Assembly: GCF_029360775.1 (NCBI RefSeq)
Contig: NZ_JARKMZ010000007.1
Location: 62,001 to 126,000 of the forward strand
Reading direction: 5' to 3'
Length of the DNA stretch: 64,000 bases
Origin: Daejeonella sp. H1SJ63
GTDB taxonomy: Bacteria > Bacteroidota > Bacteroidia > Sphingobacteriales > Sphingobacteriaceae
This document shows positions 8,401 through 16,989 of the stretch, piece by piece. How positions within the stretch are numbered: position 1 is the first letter of the stretch; each line of letters opens with the position of its first letter. The notes under the pieces were generated by a model that worked only from the letters and a program-made list of their open reading frames with translations, had not been told where the DNA came from and did no database searches. Position numbers and translations under genes: made by a program.

Positions 8401-9222
8401 CTAATCAAAAAGCGAATATTGTACCGGCCTCATCATTCCAGACATAAGCTTTTTATCATTTTTCCCTATATGATAAACTTTAGATTCACAATACCGGGAT
8501 GCCACTACAATTTCTGTATTGCCTGCAATTTCCCCGAACAAATCCAGCACAAGTTCAGGTTTATTATTATCCCTGCTTAAATGCGAAAGCAGCAAATGAC
8601 TCATTTGAGTCCCCATTTCCTGAAAGATCTCAAATGCCTGTCTGTTTGACAAATGTCCGTTGCCTCCCCTGATTCTTGCTTTCAGATGGTAGGGATAGGT
8701 ACCTTTATCCAGCATATCCTCATCATAATTTGCTTCCAGAAATGCAGCATGGCACCCTGAAAGATGATGTATCAAATGATCGCAGGGAGTTCCGATATCT
8801 GTAAAAACACCAACTCTTACGCCTCTGCAGCTGACAGTAAAACTATGCGGATCAGCGGCATCATGAAATTTGGGAAATCCAAGAACAGAGAGCTCTCCGA
8901 TTAAAATTTCTTCATTTGCATTAAAGTGCCTGACCAGCTGCTCATCAAGTTCAAATCCGGTGCTTTTTAACGTTCTTTGAGTGATATAAACAGGCAATCT
9001 GTATTTTTTTGACAAAACCGGAATCCCCCGGATATGATCAGAATGCTCATGAGAGACAAATATAGCCCTTACTTTTTCCATTGAAAGACCCATACGTGCC
9101 ATACGCCTCTCCGTTTCTTTGCAACTCAGGCCTGCATCAACAAAAATAGCATCTTTCTCATTGGCAAGATAATAGCAATTGCCATTACTGCCCGAATTCA
9201 ATGATGCAAAGGATAAAGCCAT
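8401..9222 (-). CDS. MBL-fold metallo-hydrolase, YycJ/WalJ-like
   Basis: 273 aa. Starts MALSFASLNSGSNGNCYYL, the characteristic N-terminus of the WalJ/YycJ group, and carries the zinc motif SHEHSDH at about 56-62 plus further ligands in GVFTDIGTPCD and LLLSHLSRDNN. The family is a metallo-beta-lactamase-fold hydrolase, probably a nuclease linked to cell-wall and DNA homeostasis; the exact substrate is not settled. Monocistronic-looking, 67 nt upstream of the TMEM220-like gene. Not a beta-lactamase in the resistance sense. Confidence 0.88.
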   Translation of the reverse strand: MALSFASLNSGSNGNCYYLANEKDAIFVDAGLSCKETERRMARMGLSMEKVRAIFVSHEHSDHIRGIPVLSKKYRLPVYITQRTLKSTGFELDEQLVRHFNANEEILIGELSVLGFPKFHDAADPHSFTVSCRGVRVGVFTDIGTPCDHLIHHLSGCHAAFLEANYDEDMLDKGTYPYHLKARIRGGNGHLSNRQAFEIFQEMGTQMSHLLLSHLSRDNNKPELVLDLFGEIAGNTEIVVASRYCESKVYHIGKNDKKLMSGMMRPVQYSLFD

Positions 9223-9320
9223 GAAGAATGAACTATTTTCTGTAGCTCTAAAATTACAGAAAAAGATTAAAGAGTATTCATAATGGTCTATATTCGTTTA
9301 ATTCATCAATTAACTAAACA

Positions 9321-9863
9321 ATGAAACTAAAAGGCTACATATTTTTATCTGCCATATTATGCTTAGGCTTTACAGATGTAATTGCCCAAAGAAAAAAAGT
9401 GATCAACTATACTGAAATAAGTGCCTTAATCCATGGCAGCACATCGTTAACAGACAATTCTGAACTTAACGGATTCAGAACAAGAACCGGAGTATCAAGA
9501 TTGATCGGTGAAAATTTCGGATTTGGCTTTGCCCTTGGAACAGATAATTTCAAAAATGCAGGTGGCAAAACCTATAATACCCTGCCACTAACCCTGAATG
9601 CATCCTATTTTTTCAATCCTGAATTAAGCGGACTTAAGGCAGATTTATACGGCGGTTATGCTGTAAAACTGTTTAATAATCTGAGTAAGGGACTAACAGC
9701 CGGTGCAGGATTGTCTTATTCATTCCCGGTAAATTCCGGACTCAATCTCGGAATTCAAACCGGCTATAATTATCAGAAGATAGACTATCCCATGGGTTTT
9801 GTGCTCGGCAGCAGTTTTGACATCAGTTCTATTCGCCTTGGTCTGGGGATAACTTTTAAATAA
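9321..9863 (+). CDS. small outer-membrane beta-barrel protein
   Basis: 180 aa. A cleavable Sec signal peptide is visible (hydrophobic 5-18, cleavage probably after the Ala-Gln near residue 22-23). The mature part alternates polar and aromatic/hydrophobic residues in strands such as GFGFALGTDNFKN and GLTAGAGLSYSF and ends in a strand with C-terminal Phe-Lys, as expected for an 8-stranded outer-membrane barrel. No specific family recognised; function unknown. It stands divergent from the WalJ-like gene and 43 nt ahead of aguB. Confidence 0.65.
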   Translation: MKLKGYIFLSAILCLGFTDVIAQRKKVINYTEISALIHGSTSLTDNSELNGFRTRTGVSRLIGENFGFGFALGTDNFKNAGGKTYNTLPLTLNASYFFNPELSGLKADLYGGYAVKLFNNLSKGLTAGAGLSYSFPVNSGLNLGIQTGYNYQKIDYPMGFVLGSSFDISSIRLGLGITFK

Positions 9864-9906
9864 ATTCAGTAATTTTGCGGCCTTTACGGGACCAATCTTA
9901 TTGAAC

Positions 9907-10794
9907 ATGTCAAAAAGCAAGTATTCCATCGCTGTTCTGCAGCTGAATCTGAACGATAAACCTGAAAACAATTTAAAAAAATGTATCAGCTGGGTTCGTG
10001 ACGCTGCGGCAAAAGGAGCAGAAGTAATTTCACTTCCCGAGCTTTACAGCAGTCACTACTTCTGCCAGTCAGAGGATACGGCAAACTTTTCACTTGCAGA
10101 ACCCCTGTACAGCACATCATTTACCGCTTTCAGTGCTCTTGCAAAAGAATTGGGTGTAGTAATCATTGTCCCTTTCTTCGAAAGAAGGATGGCTGGTATT
10201 TATCATAACAGTGCGTATATTATTGATACCGATGGTACTGAAGCAGGATTATACCGTAAGATGCATATTCCGGATGATCCTCATTTTTACGAAAAATTTT
10301 ATTTCACTCCCGGAGATATAGGCTTCAAAACCTTCCCTACAAAAATAGGGAAAATCGGAACGCTGATCTGCTGGGATCAATGGTATCCGGAAGCTGCAAG
10401 ATTAACAGCAATGCAGGGTGCAGAAGTACTTTTCTACCCAACTGCCATAGGCTGGCATCCGCTGGAGAAAGCCCGGTACGGAGAGAAGCAGCATAATGCC
10501 TGGATGACAGTTATGAAAGGCCACGCAGTAGCTAATGGTGTTTATGTGGCTGCAGCAAACCGCATCGGCCTGGAGCAGTATATTCCGGGGACTGCCGGCA
10601 TTCAGTTCTGGGGTTCTTCCTTTATTGCCGGACCGCAGGGAGAGATCCTGGCCCAGGCTTCGCATGACCGGGAGGAAATACTGATTGCAGAAGTTGACCT
10701 GCAATTACAGGAAGATGTACGTCAGAACTGGCCTTTCTTCAGAGACCGCAGAATAGATGCTTTTGGAGATATCACAAAAAGAGCAATCCTTTAA
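9907..10794 (+). CDS. aguB: N-carbamoylputrescine amidohydrolase
   Basis: 295 aa nitrilase-superfamily enzyme that hydrolyses N-carbamoylputrescine to putrescine, CO2 and ammonia. The catalytic Glu-Lys-Cys triad is visible: E45 (SLPELYSSHY), K118 (YRKMHIPDDPHFYEKFYF) and C155 (GTLICWDQWYPEAARL); the HIPDDP and YPTAIGWHP segments are typical of AguB rather than of other nitrilases. ATG at 9907 is preferred to the in-frame TTG at 9901. It is followed by aguA after a single base, so the two are clearly an operon performing the agmatine-to-putrescine route. Confidence 0.95.
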   Translation: MSKSKYSIAVLQLNLNDKPENNLKKCISWVRDAAAKGAEVISLPELYSSHYFCQSEDTANFSLAEPLYSTSFTAFSALAKELGVVIIVPFFERRMAGIYHNSAYIIDTDGTEAGLYRKMHIPDDPHFYEKFYFTPGDIGFKTFPTKIGKIGTLICWDQWYPEAARLTAMQGAEVLFYPTAIGWHPLEKARYGEKQHNAWMTVMKGHAVANGVYVAAANRIGLEQYIPGTAGIQFWGSSFIAGPQGEILAQASHDREEILIAEVDLQLQEDVRQNWPFFRDRRIDAFGDITKRAIL

Positions 10795-10795
10795 G

Positions 10796-11833
10796 ATGAG
10801 TACAACAAGAAGATTTCCTGCAGAGTGGGAGAATCAACAGGGTATTTTACTTTGTTTCCCTCATAATGGTAAGGACTGGCCGGGTAAATTCGGAGCCATA
10901 CAATGGGCTTTTACCGAGTTTATTAAAAAGGTAAGTATTTTTGAAGAGGTATTTTTGCTGGTCAGGGATGAAAAGCAGAAACTCAGCGTCAGGGAAATGC
11001 TTGAAATGGCTCATGTTAAGCTCGAAAAAGTTTCCTTTATCATTCAAAAAACCAACCGCAGCTGGATGCGCGACTCCGGTCCGATCATCGTTAGGAATGG
11101 TTCGAAAAGAGAGGCTCTGAACTTCAACTTTAACGGATGGGCAAAATATAAGAATTATAAACTTGACAGGAATGTTCCTGCTAAGGTCGCATCATTCCTG
11201 AACGTACCTCTTAGTCAGGTAAGCTATAAAGGAAAACCGGTGATCCTTGAGGGTGGTGCAATAGATGTGAACGGTAAGGGAACCCTTCTTACATCCGAAG
11301 AATGTCTGATGGATCAGAAAACCCAGGTAAGAAACCCGGGACTCAGCAAAACTGACTATGAAGCAATCTTCAAAGAATATCTGGGAGTGAGCAATGTGAT
11401 CTGGCTTGGCGATGGAATTACAGGTGATGATACCCACGGACATATTGATGATCTTGCCCGTTTTGTCAATGAAGACACAATCATCACAGTTGTTGAATCT
11501 GACCCCGAGGACAGCAACTATAAAGCACTGCAGGAAAATCTGAAACGTTTACAGAGTTCCAGATTAGAGAACGGAAAAACTCCAAAGATTGTGTGCCTGC
11601 CAATGCCCGGGGCACTTGAATTTGAAGGATTACGATTGCCGGCAAGCTATGCCAATTTCCTGATTATGAACAAATCTGTACTTGTGCCTGTATTTAATGA
11701 TCCGCGTGACCGTGAAGCCCTGAATATTATCGCAGAATGTTTTCCTGACAGAACCATCATTCCAATCAGCGCAATCGACCTGATCTGGGGATTCGGAACA
11801 CTGCATTGCTTAAGTCAGCAAATACCTGAATAA
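10796..11833 (+). CDS. aguA: agmatine deiminase
   Basis: 345 aa from ATG 10796, one base after the aguB stop; an upstream in-frame Met inside aguB (10757) is less likely. It converts agmatine to N-carbamoylputrescine plus ammonia. Guanidino-group modifying fold with substrate-binding WMRDSGP (about 90-96), HGHID (214-218) and catalytic Cys338 in GFGTLHCLSQQ at the extreme C-terminus, all intact. Together with AguB it gives a cytoplasmic polyamine pathway starting from arginine decarboxylase product; no arginine decarboxylase gene is in the window. Confidence 0.95.
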   Translation: MSTTRRFPAEWENQQGILLCFPHNGKDWPGKFGAIQWAFTEFIKKVSIFEEVFLLVRDEKQKLSVREMLEMAHVKLEKVSFIIQKTNRSWMRDSGPIIVRNGSKREALNFNFNGWAKYKNYKLDRNVPAKVASFLNVPLSQVSYKGKPVILEGGAIDVNGKGTLLTSEECLMDQKTQVRNPGLSKTDYEAIFKEYLGVSNVIWLGDGITGDDTHGHIDDLARFVNEDTIITVVESDPEDSNYKALQENLKRLQSSRLENGKTPKIVCLPMPGALEFEGLRLPASYANFLIMNKSVLVPVFNDPRDREALNIIAECFPDRTIIPISAIDLIWGFGTLHCLSQQIPE

Positions 11834-11913
11834 ACGGTCATCAGAAAATTCTGAGCTTATTTGCAGTTCCTCATAACATTGGCCTCAGGTTAAATTTATA
11901 CGGTACCCTGTTC

Positions 11914-13089
11914 TTACAGCAGCAGACTATCAATCCTGTGTGCATGCACTATACTATCACATGGAGACCAGGTAAAAATTGTAAACCCTCCGTCCTGAGA
12001 TGCAACCAGAGCAATGGCATCTCTCTGATCATGAACAAATTGTGCAGCCGAAGTATGCCGTGTACCACCACTTCCGGCAGGATTAACCAATCGTCCTTCA
12101 CCGCCGATAATAGGCTCAGTGAGGAGAATCTGTTCAACCCGCGGATTACCATCTATATGGCCAATTTTAGCACCAAAAGCAAGGACTTCATGCTTCTCGC
12201 TGATTACAGTGGCCCCGTCTATTGCCGTTAATCCGGCTATGCTTTCAATTTCTCGATTAAGATCCCCAAGCCATACAGTTGAATTCCATTTACTCTGATC
12301 TTCTTTCATAAGATCCGTTAAACCAGTATATGGAGGAGAGACGGAGTATTTTACAGGCCGGAGTATAGATTTCCGCCAATGATCGGCTCCTGAAGGCACC
12401 ACAAGCAAAGTTCCCCCATGCTTGTGAGCACGCATGGAGGCAGCCAGCTGAATCAGAACATTCACAGAATTATCTTCAGATGCAGAAGCAAATCCGAGTA
12501 ATGAAGAGAGCAAGACCGGGCAATCCGGCAGGTTTCGACTGCTTTCATCCACAACCTTGATCTGATCTCCTATGAGAACGACAATATTGGTGAATTTACC
12601 GAATCCATTCATTCTGCGATGTTTAATCACAAGCAAGCCGGGTTCTGAAACGTCCAGCACAAAACAGTAGTTGGGTATCTTATGGGTTGTTCCCCAGACA
12701 TACATGCCATTATCATCAAACCACACACCAAGGTGAATGCCGGGGCGTTCTACTCCCGGACCAAGCTTTGTCAATACTCCTGCATTAAATGCAAGTCTGT
12801 TCTCAAAACAAAGAGGATATCCCGCCTGTTCAGGTGAAAGAAAGGCCAGAGATATCTTGGGTGAATTTCCCTCTTCCCTCCTTAAACTGGCCCAAAAAGC
12901 TGTGTCCAGCATCATTTCAATTTGCCCTGCAGTTGGTGCAGCCGCAAGATCCTTTTCACCGCTTTGCATGGCTTCTTCCAGATGGGAAGAAAAATGTCTT
13001 TCCGCAATAGAAGCCACTGCAGAGGCCGCCTTATATGTTGATTCGGTAAGCATGGTAGAATATCCGCTGTTTTTTTCTCTAATATACAT
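11914..13089 (-). CDS. DACNV sensor plus diadenylate-cyclase (DAC/DisA_N-like) domain protein
   Basis: 391 aa, soluble. The C-terminal half (about 210-375) looks like a DAC domain: a DGA motif at 291-293, FGAKI at 305-309, and GGTRHTSA at 341-348 in the place of the classical RHR(S/T)A ATP-binding motif, followed by the strand AIALVASQDGGFTIFTW. The N-terminal ~200 residues fit the DACNV sensor module that accompanies such domains in many Gram-negative genomes. c-di-AMP synthesis is possible, but the second Arg of RHR is Thr here. Start at 13089, 6 nt after the LLM gene's stop; an internal Met at residue 13 is an alternative. Co-transcribed with the upstream flavin oxidoreductase gene. Confidence 0.72.
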   Translation of the reverse strand: MYIREKNSGYSTMLTESTYKAASAVASIAERHFSSHLEEAMQSGEKDLAAAPTAGQIEMMLDTAFWASLRREEGNSPKISLAFLSPEQAGYPLCFENRLAFNAGVLTKLGPGVERPGIHLGVWFDDNGMYVWGTTHKIPNYCFVLDVSEPGLLVIKHRRMNGFGKFTNIVVLIGDQIKVVDESSRNLPDCPVLLSSLLGFASASEDNSVNVLIQLAASMRAHKHGGTLLVVPSGADHWRKSILRPVKYSVSPPYTGLTDLMKEDQSKWNSTVWLGDLNREIESIAGLTAIDGATVISEKHEVLAFGAKIGHIDGNPRVEQILLTEPIIGGEGRLVNPAGSGGTRHTSAAQFVHDQRDAIALVASQDGGFTIFTWSPCDSIVHAHRIDSLLL

Positions 13090-13095
13090 CCTATT

Positions 13096-14103
13096 CTACT
13101 CCAGGCATAATTCTGAAATTATTTCATAAGAACGCTTTCTTGCCTGATGATCATAAATATGTGTACTTATCATCACTTCGTTTACCCCTGTAGTTGTAAT
13201 AAACTGCTGAAGTTTAGCGCCCACATTTTCGCCTGAACCAATAAATGAACAAGTCAGCATTTGCAGAACTGCATACTTTTCGGCCTCAGACCATATTCCA
13301 TCCATGCTTTTCACCGGAGGCTGCATCTTTGTTCGCCTTCCATTAATTACACTTAGAAAGCTTAGATACAGAGATGTAGCCAGAAACTCTGCCTCCTCAT
13401 CGGTATCTGCAGCAATTGCGTTGACACAGGCCAAAACATAAGGTGCTTTTAAATGTCCGGAGGGCCTGAAACTATCACGGTAAACCTGCAATGCCTGATA
13501 AAGCATATTCGGAGCAAAATGGCTGGCAAAAGCAAAAGGCAGCCCCAGAATTCCGGCAAGCTGGGCACTGTATGTACTTGAGCCAAGAAGCCATATTGGG
13601 ATGTTAAGACCCTCACCGGGAATGGCCCTGACTGCTGAATCAGCGTTCTCTGCAGACAGGTAAGTCCTTAATTCATCCAAACTTTTTGCAAAATCCTCAC
13701 CTGCCGGATCCGTACTTCTGCGAAGCGCCATTGCCGTCAATGGATCTGTACCCGGAGCACGGCCAAGACCCAGATCAATACGTCCGGGGAAAAGTGACTC
13801 CAGTGTTCCAAATTGTTCGGCAATAACCAGGGGAGAATGATTTGGAAGCATAATTCCTCCCGAACCAACTCTGATCGATCTTGTGCCGGCAGCAATATGC
13901 GAAATCAGCACAGAAGTGGCTGAACTGGCTATTCCCTCCATATTATGATGTTCGGCCATCCAGTAGCGCGTATACCCTGTGCGCTCGGCCATAAGTGCCA
14001 GATCGAGGCTATTTTTGAATGAATCTGAAGGAGTTTTCCCCGAAAGTACAGGAACAAGATCCAGTATGGATAATGGAATATTTTTCCCCTTGAGTTTATT
14101 CAT
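13096..14103 (-). CDS. LLM-class flavin-dependent oxidoreductase (luciferase-like)
   Basis: 335 aa. A bacterial-luciferase-like TIM barrel of the MsnO8/YhbW type: [12 protein letters not shown] at the N-terminus, [13 protein letters not shown] (about 42-54), [15 protein letters not shown] (about 77-91) and [17 protein letters not shown]. Such enzymes use FMNH2/O2 or F420-like cofactors; the substrate cannot be told from sequence. A 12-bp inverted repeat overlaps its start codon (14103-14141), suggesting autogenous or local regulation. The DAC-like gene follows after 6 nt, so the pair is an operon. Confidence 0.9.
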   Translation of the reverse strand: MNKLKGKNIPLSILDLVPVLSGKTPSDSFKNSLDLALMAERTGYTRYWMAEHHNMEGIASSATSVLISHIAAGTRSIRVGSGGIMLPNHSPLVIAEQFGTLESLFPGRIDLGLGRAPGTDPLTAMALRRSTDPAGEDFAKSLDELRTYLSAENADSAVRAIPGEGLNIPIWLLGSSTYSAQLAGILGLPFAFASHFAPNMLYQALQVYRDSFRPSGHLKAPYVLACVNAIAADTDEEAEFLATSLYLSFLSVINGRRTKMQPPVKSMDGIWSEAEKYAVLQMLTCSFIGSGENVGAKLQQFITTTGVNEVMISTHIYDHQARKRSYEIISELCLE

Positions 14104-14141
14104 AATTTTACCGGATATAATTAATAATACCGGTAAAATTA
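14103..14141. promoter_or_regulatory. inverted repeat at the start of the LLM oxidoreductase gene, candidate operator
   Basis: Perfect 12-bp arms TAATTTTACCGG (14103-14114) and CCGGTAAAATTA (14130-14141) around an AT-only 15-nt spacer. The inner arm touches the ATG of the gene at 14103. The two half-sites sit about 27 bp apart centre to centre, compatible with a dimeric repressor. No regulator gene is adjacent. Symmetry is seen directly; operator function is inferred. Confidence 0.45.
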
Positions 14142-14213
14142 AAATTTAAGCATTCAGAAAGTACAGGAAGTACAGAATTTGACTGTTCAATTAGATTATC
14201 AGGAAGAACTCAG

Positions 14214-14846
14214 TTAATACCAGCTGTTACTGGATTCATGATGGCTCTCTTCAATATCCGCGGGCTTGGTAACTTTTGGTTTCAATGAATTAACAAGATT
14301 ACGTTTCAGTGTTTCAGAAGGTCTGGACTGTTTAGTAATTGGAACTGCAGCCTTTTCATTTTCAGCAGGAATTTCCTCCTGAAGAATATAAGGAAGCTCA
14401 AAAGGCTCCTTTTGAGTACGCGGAGGCAATCTGTTCTCAATCTTTTCAATCAGATCCCGATCATCAATATCACCTTCAATACGAATCAATCCGTTAATAA
14501 CAGCGCCCGGTTGAATGCACATAGATTTTGCCCGGATATTTCCCTCAATAACCGCGGTATTTTTTACTTCAACATAATCGATAGCAATTATATCCCCAAT
14601 TACTTTCCCGCTGATGTTGCAAAGATGAGAGGTAATATTACCTGAAATTTCAGCACCCGGATCAACAATAACCTCATTAAGAGAATAGATATTTCCGATC
14701 AGTCTCTCATCAAGTTTTATGGAGCTGGAGGAAATAAAATTATTATCGACACGGATTATAGTAGTATGAAAATCAGCGACTTTCTCCTTCTGACCATTCT
14801 TTTTACTGAAAAAATTCTTTGCAAAATTTACAGCACCGGCAATCAT
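14214..14846 (-). CDS. bactofilin-like polymer-forming protein with long C-terminal tail
   Basis: 210 aa. Residues ~25-120 form a bactofilin (DUF583) right-handed beta-helix, with repeating short strands such as GNIYSLNEVIVDPGAEISGN and VEVKNTAVIEGNIRAKSM, followed by a ~90-residue polar, Pro/Lys/Glu-rich tail that is probably disordered. Bactofilins polymerise without nucleotide on the inner face of the membrane and scaffold cell-wall enzymes. Its start overlaps the stop of the actin-like gene by 4 nt, implying coupled synthesis. A second, shorter bactofilin lies at 16990. Confidence 0.85.
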   Translation of the reverse strand: MIAGAVNFAKNFFSKKNGQKEKVADFHTTIIRVDNNFISSSSIKLDERLIGNIYSLNEVIVDPGAEISGNITSHLCNISGKVIGDIIAIDYVEVKNTAVIEGNIRAKSMCIQPGAVINGLIRIEGDIDDRDLIEKIENRLPPRTQKEPFELPYILQEEIPAENEKAAVPITKQSRPSETLKRNLVNSLKPKVTKPADIEESHHESSNSWY

Positions 14847-15859
14847 TCTGACAATCTGCTTACAACTGATAATGCATTACCAATATCCAAACCAACCGAA
14901 GACTGCTTTTTACCACCGGATACACGCATCGAATTCAATGCATAGCCCTTACTTGCAAGGTTTGCAGGATCAGCAACAAATTCCAGCTGAGCAATATCGC
15001 CAAATTCATTTTTGAAGCAATCCACAAGATCCTGATAATACATACCACCACCGCACAGATATACTTTATTGGTCTTCATCAAATTTGCGTCAGTGATCAC
15101 ATTCCGAAGGTTTGGAGAAATTACTTCATTATAATATGCCCTCAAAACAGATCTTCTGAGATCCTTCAGATCTACATTCTTCCTGTTCAGAATAATGTGA
15201 CCTTTCTGGAATGCATCATCCATCAGATGTGCGTTTCTGAAACCCAGATAATGCGTTTTCTCCAATTCACTCATCATCATATTTACTGCATATTTCAGTC
15301 CGTGTGTACTTACCATGGTCTGCTCTACAATACCCGATTCCATACTAAGAACTGATTCAAAAGTGCCAAATCCGCAACTAAGCACAAAAAAATTGCCGTC
15401 AGCCTGCTGCTCGCCTTTTCTCAAAGCAATGGTACAACCAACAATCTCAGGAATTACCTCAACATTCTGCACGTCAAGAATGACTGTTTTTTTGCCTGCA
15501 TTACTGAATGTTGATGCATCATACTCAATGATATGGGTCTTCTTCAGGAAGTCTGTAGCCATATCCTTATAGATTCTGTAGGTCGAATAAGGAAATCCTG
15601 TGGTTAATGTTATTGGCTGCTCTACTGAATCTGCAACAAGAAGTAATGCCGCCTTGACAAGCAATTGATAATCCAGATCAGTTGGCGCTGAATTAATAAA
15701 CTTATGAGGAAGCTGACCCTCATTAAGAGCTAAATTACCACAGATATACCATTGATTTTCATGGAAAATTTTAAGACCATTTAAAAGATCTTTGGATGTG
15801 TTGCTTAGGTTAGCATTACTGTTTTCAATAAGACTGGAAAACGACTGGATTGCAAACAT
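14843..15859 (-). CDS. ParM/StbA-like actin homologue, apparently circularly permuted
   Basis: 338 aa. Actin-superfamily motifs appear in order: a GFPYSTY segment (88-94), phosphate-2 hairpin VLSCGFGTFES (159-169), adenosine motif YLCGGGMYYQDL (267-278) and the connect-2 stretch VADPANLASKGYALN (295-309). The N-terminus lacks the phosphate-1 motif; instead GLDIGNALSVV sits at 323-333, the extreme C-terminus. The Asp expected in phosphate-2 is Ser161 here, so nucleotide hydrolysis may be altered. It is translationally coupled to a bactofilin, which points to a cytoskeletal or cell-shape role rather than plasmid segregation. The start at 15859 follows stop-rich AT DNA, so no longer N-terminus is available. 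Confidence 0.7.
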   Translation of the reverse strand: MFAIQSFSSLIENSNANLSNTSKDLLNGLKIFHENQWYICGNLALNEGQLPHKFINSAPTDLDYQLLVKAALLLVADSVEQPITLTTGFPYSTYRIYKDMATDFLKKTHIIEYDASTFSNAGKKTVILDVQNVEVIPEIVGCTIALRKGEQQADGNFFVLSCGFGTFESVLSMESGIVEQTMVSTHGLKYAVNMMMSELEKTHYLGFRNAHLMDDAFQKGHIILNRKNVDLKDLRRSVLRAYYNEVISPNLRNVITDANLMKTNKVYLCGGGMYYQDLVDCFKNEFGDIAQLEFVADPANLASKGYALNSMRVSGGKKQSSVGLDIGNALSVVSRLSE

Positions 15860-16083
15860 GCTGTATTTATTTTGGGTTTATATATACATTAATTTAATTC
15901 TTTATTTTTGCCACCCGCTAAGTGCAGCAGAAGATATCAAGTTCTGAGTAATACCAGAACCCTAAATAAAACGCTTAAACATATAGATTCTAAGTTAGTT
16001 TTTTTTATCCATTTGAGTAAACATATCTAAACATAGCATTAAATTGAGAAATTGTTAAAAAAAACAATAAAAATAATGTATCA

Positions 16084-16091
16084 TAGCTTTG
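16084..16091 (+). promoter_or_regulatory. candidate -7 box (TAGCTTTG) for the M23/bactofilin operon
   Basis: TAGCTTTG fits the Bacteroidetes TAnnTTTG -7 consensus, 44 nt ahead of the peptidase start. No TTG at the ideal -33 distance, so the match is partial. Confidence 0.35.
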
Positions 16092-16134
16092 TTGTTCAGA
16101 TTCGGCCTAAACTGAGTTTAAACCATTATTTCGC

Positions 16135-16986
16135 ATGATAAAGAAGTCAAAGTCAGACGTAAGTACGGTTTTAATCGTTGGTTCTAATCAGGGAGATGCT
16201 AAATCTCTGCGCATTAAGACCAAACATCTTAACAGATTAAAACATTACGCCGCATTCTTAATCATTACGATTATTGGGCTTACCGGTGCCATCATTTTCC
16301 TTTCTATGGAAAACAATCGTATTGAACAGGAAAAAATGGCTTATAACCGGGAAATTGCCCGGCTAAAAAAGCAAATACCTGCACCGAAAGATACTCTGGA
16401 GGCTATAAACTACATACAGCGGATAGAGGATAAACTTAAAAAAATCAATCAATACCTTATAAAAAGGGGTATAAAGGGTTTTAACATTGATGGTATAGGA
16501 GGTAATGATCAGTCGGAAATCAGGTTTAGTCCGGAAGAAACCTATGCCATGTACGATGAAAGACTCAAAGAAATTCTGGTAGGTGTTGCATTTACCCCAA
16601 TGGGCTACCCTTCAAACTATATTGTAAATTCAACCTTTGGCTACCGGGGTGATCCTGTCAGAAAAGGAAGGGTTGAATTTCATGCCGGTCTTGATTTTAA
16701 AGGCAGAAGAGGTGATCTTGTAAAAAGCACTGCAGACGGCAAAGTAATCATGGCAGGCTGGTATCAGGGATATGGAAAATGCATCAGAATAAGACATAAA
16801 AACAATCTTGAAACCTTATACGGACATCTGTCAAAAATCAATGTAAAAGCTGGTCAGATCGTTAGTACCGGACAGGTTATCGGAAATGTCGGATCTACAG
16901 GATACTCGACTGGAAACCATCTGCATTATGAGGTTCGAAAAAACGGGAAGCCTGTTAACCCAAAAACATATCTGAACATCCATTAA
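16135..16986 (+). CDS. membrane-anchored M23 peptidoglycan metallopeptidase
   Basis: 283 aa. A short cytoplasmic N-terminus (1-37), one membrane segment (about 38-57), a coiled-coil stretch (about 60-110) and a C-terminal M23 LytM domain (about 165-283). Zinc ligands are intact: H183 and D187 (FHAGLDF), H231 (LYGHL) and HLHYE (262-266). It cuts peptide cross-links in periplasmic peptidoglycan. The bactofilin at 16990 follows after 3 nt, the same pairing as the LmdC/BacM and Csd1/CcmA systems, where bactofilin positions the peptidase to shape the cell. Divergent from the actin-like/bactofilin operon. Confidence 0.93.
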   Translation: MIKKSKSDVSTVLIVGSNQGDAKSLRIKTKHLNRLKHYAAFLIITIIGLTGAIIFLSMENNRIEQEKMAYNREIARLKKQIPAPKDTLEAINYIQRIEDKLKKINQYLIKRGIKGFNIDGIGGNDQSEIRFSPEETYAMYDERLKEILVGVAFTPMGYPSNYIVNSTFGYRGDPVRKGRVEFHAGLDFKGRRGDLVKSTADGKVIMAGWYQGYGKCIRIRHKNNLETLYGHLSKINVKAGQIVSTGQVIGNVGSTGYSTGNHLHYEVRKNGKPVNPKTYLNIH

Positions 16987-16989
16987 TAA

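Noticed and set aside
15859-16134. A missed upstream N-terminus of the actin-like protein
   Set aside because: The region upstream is AT-rich with stops in the reading frame, so the protein starts at 15859.
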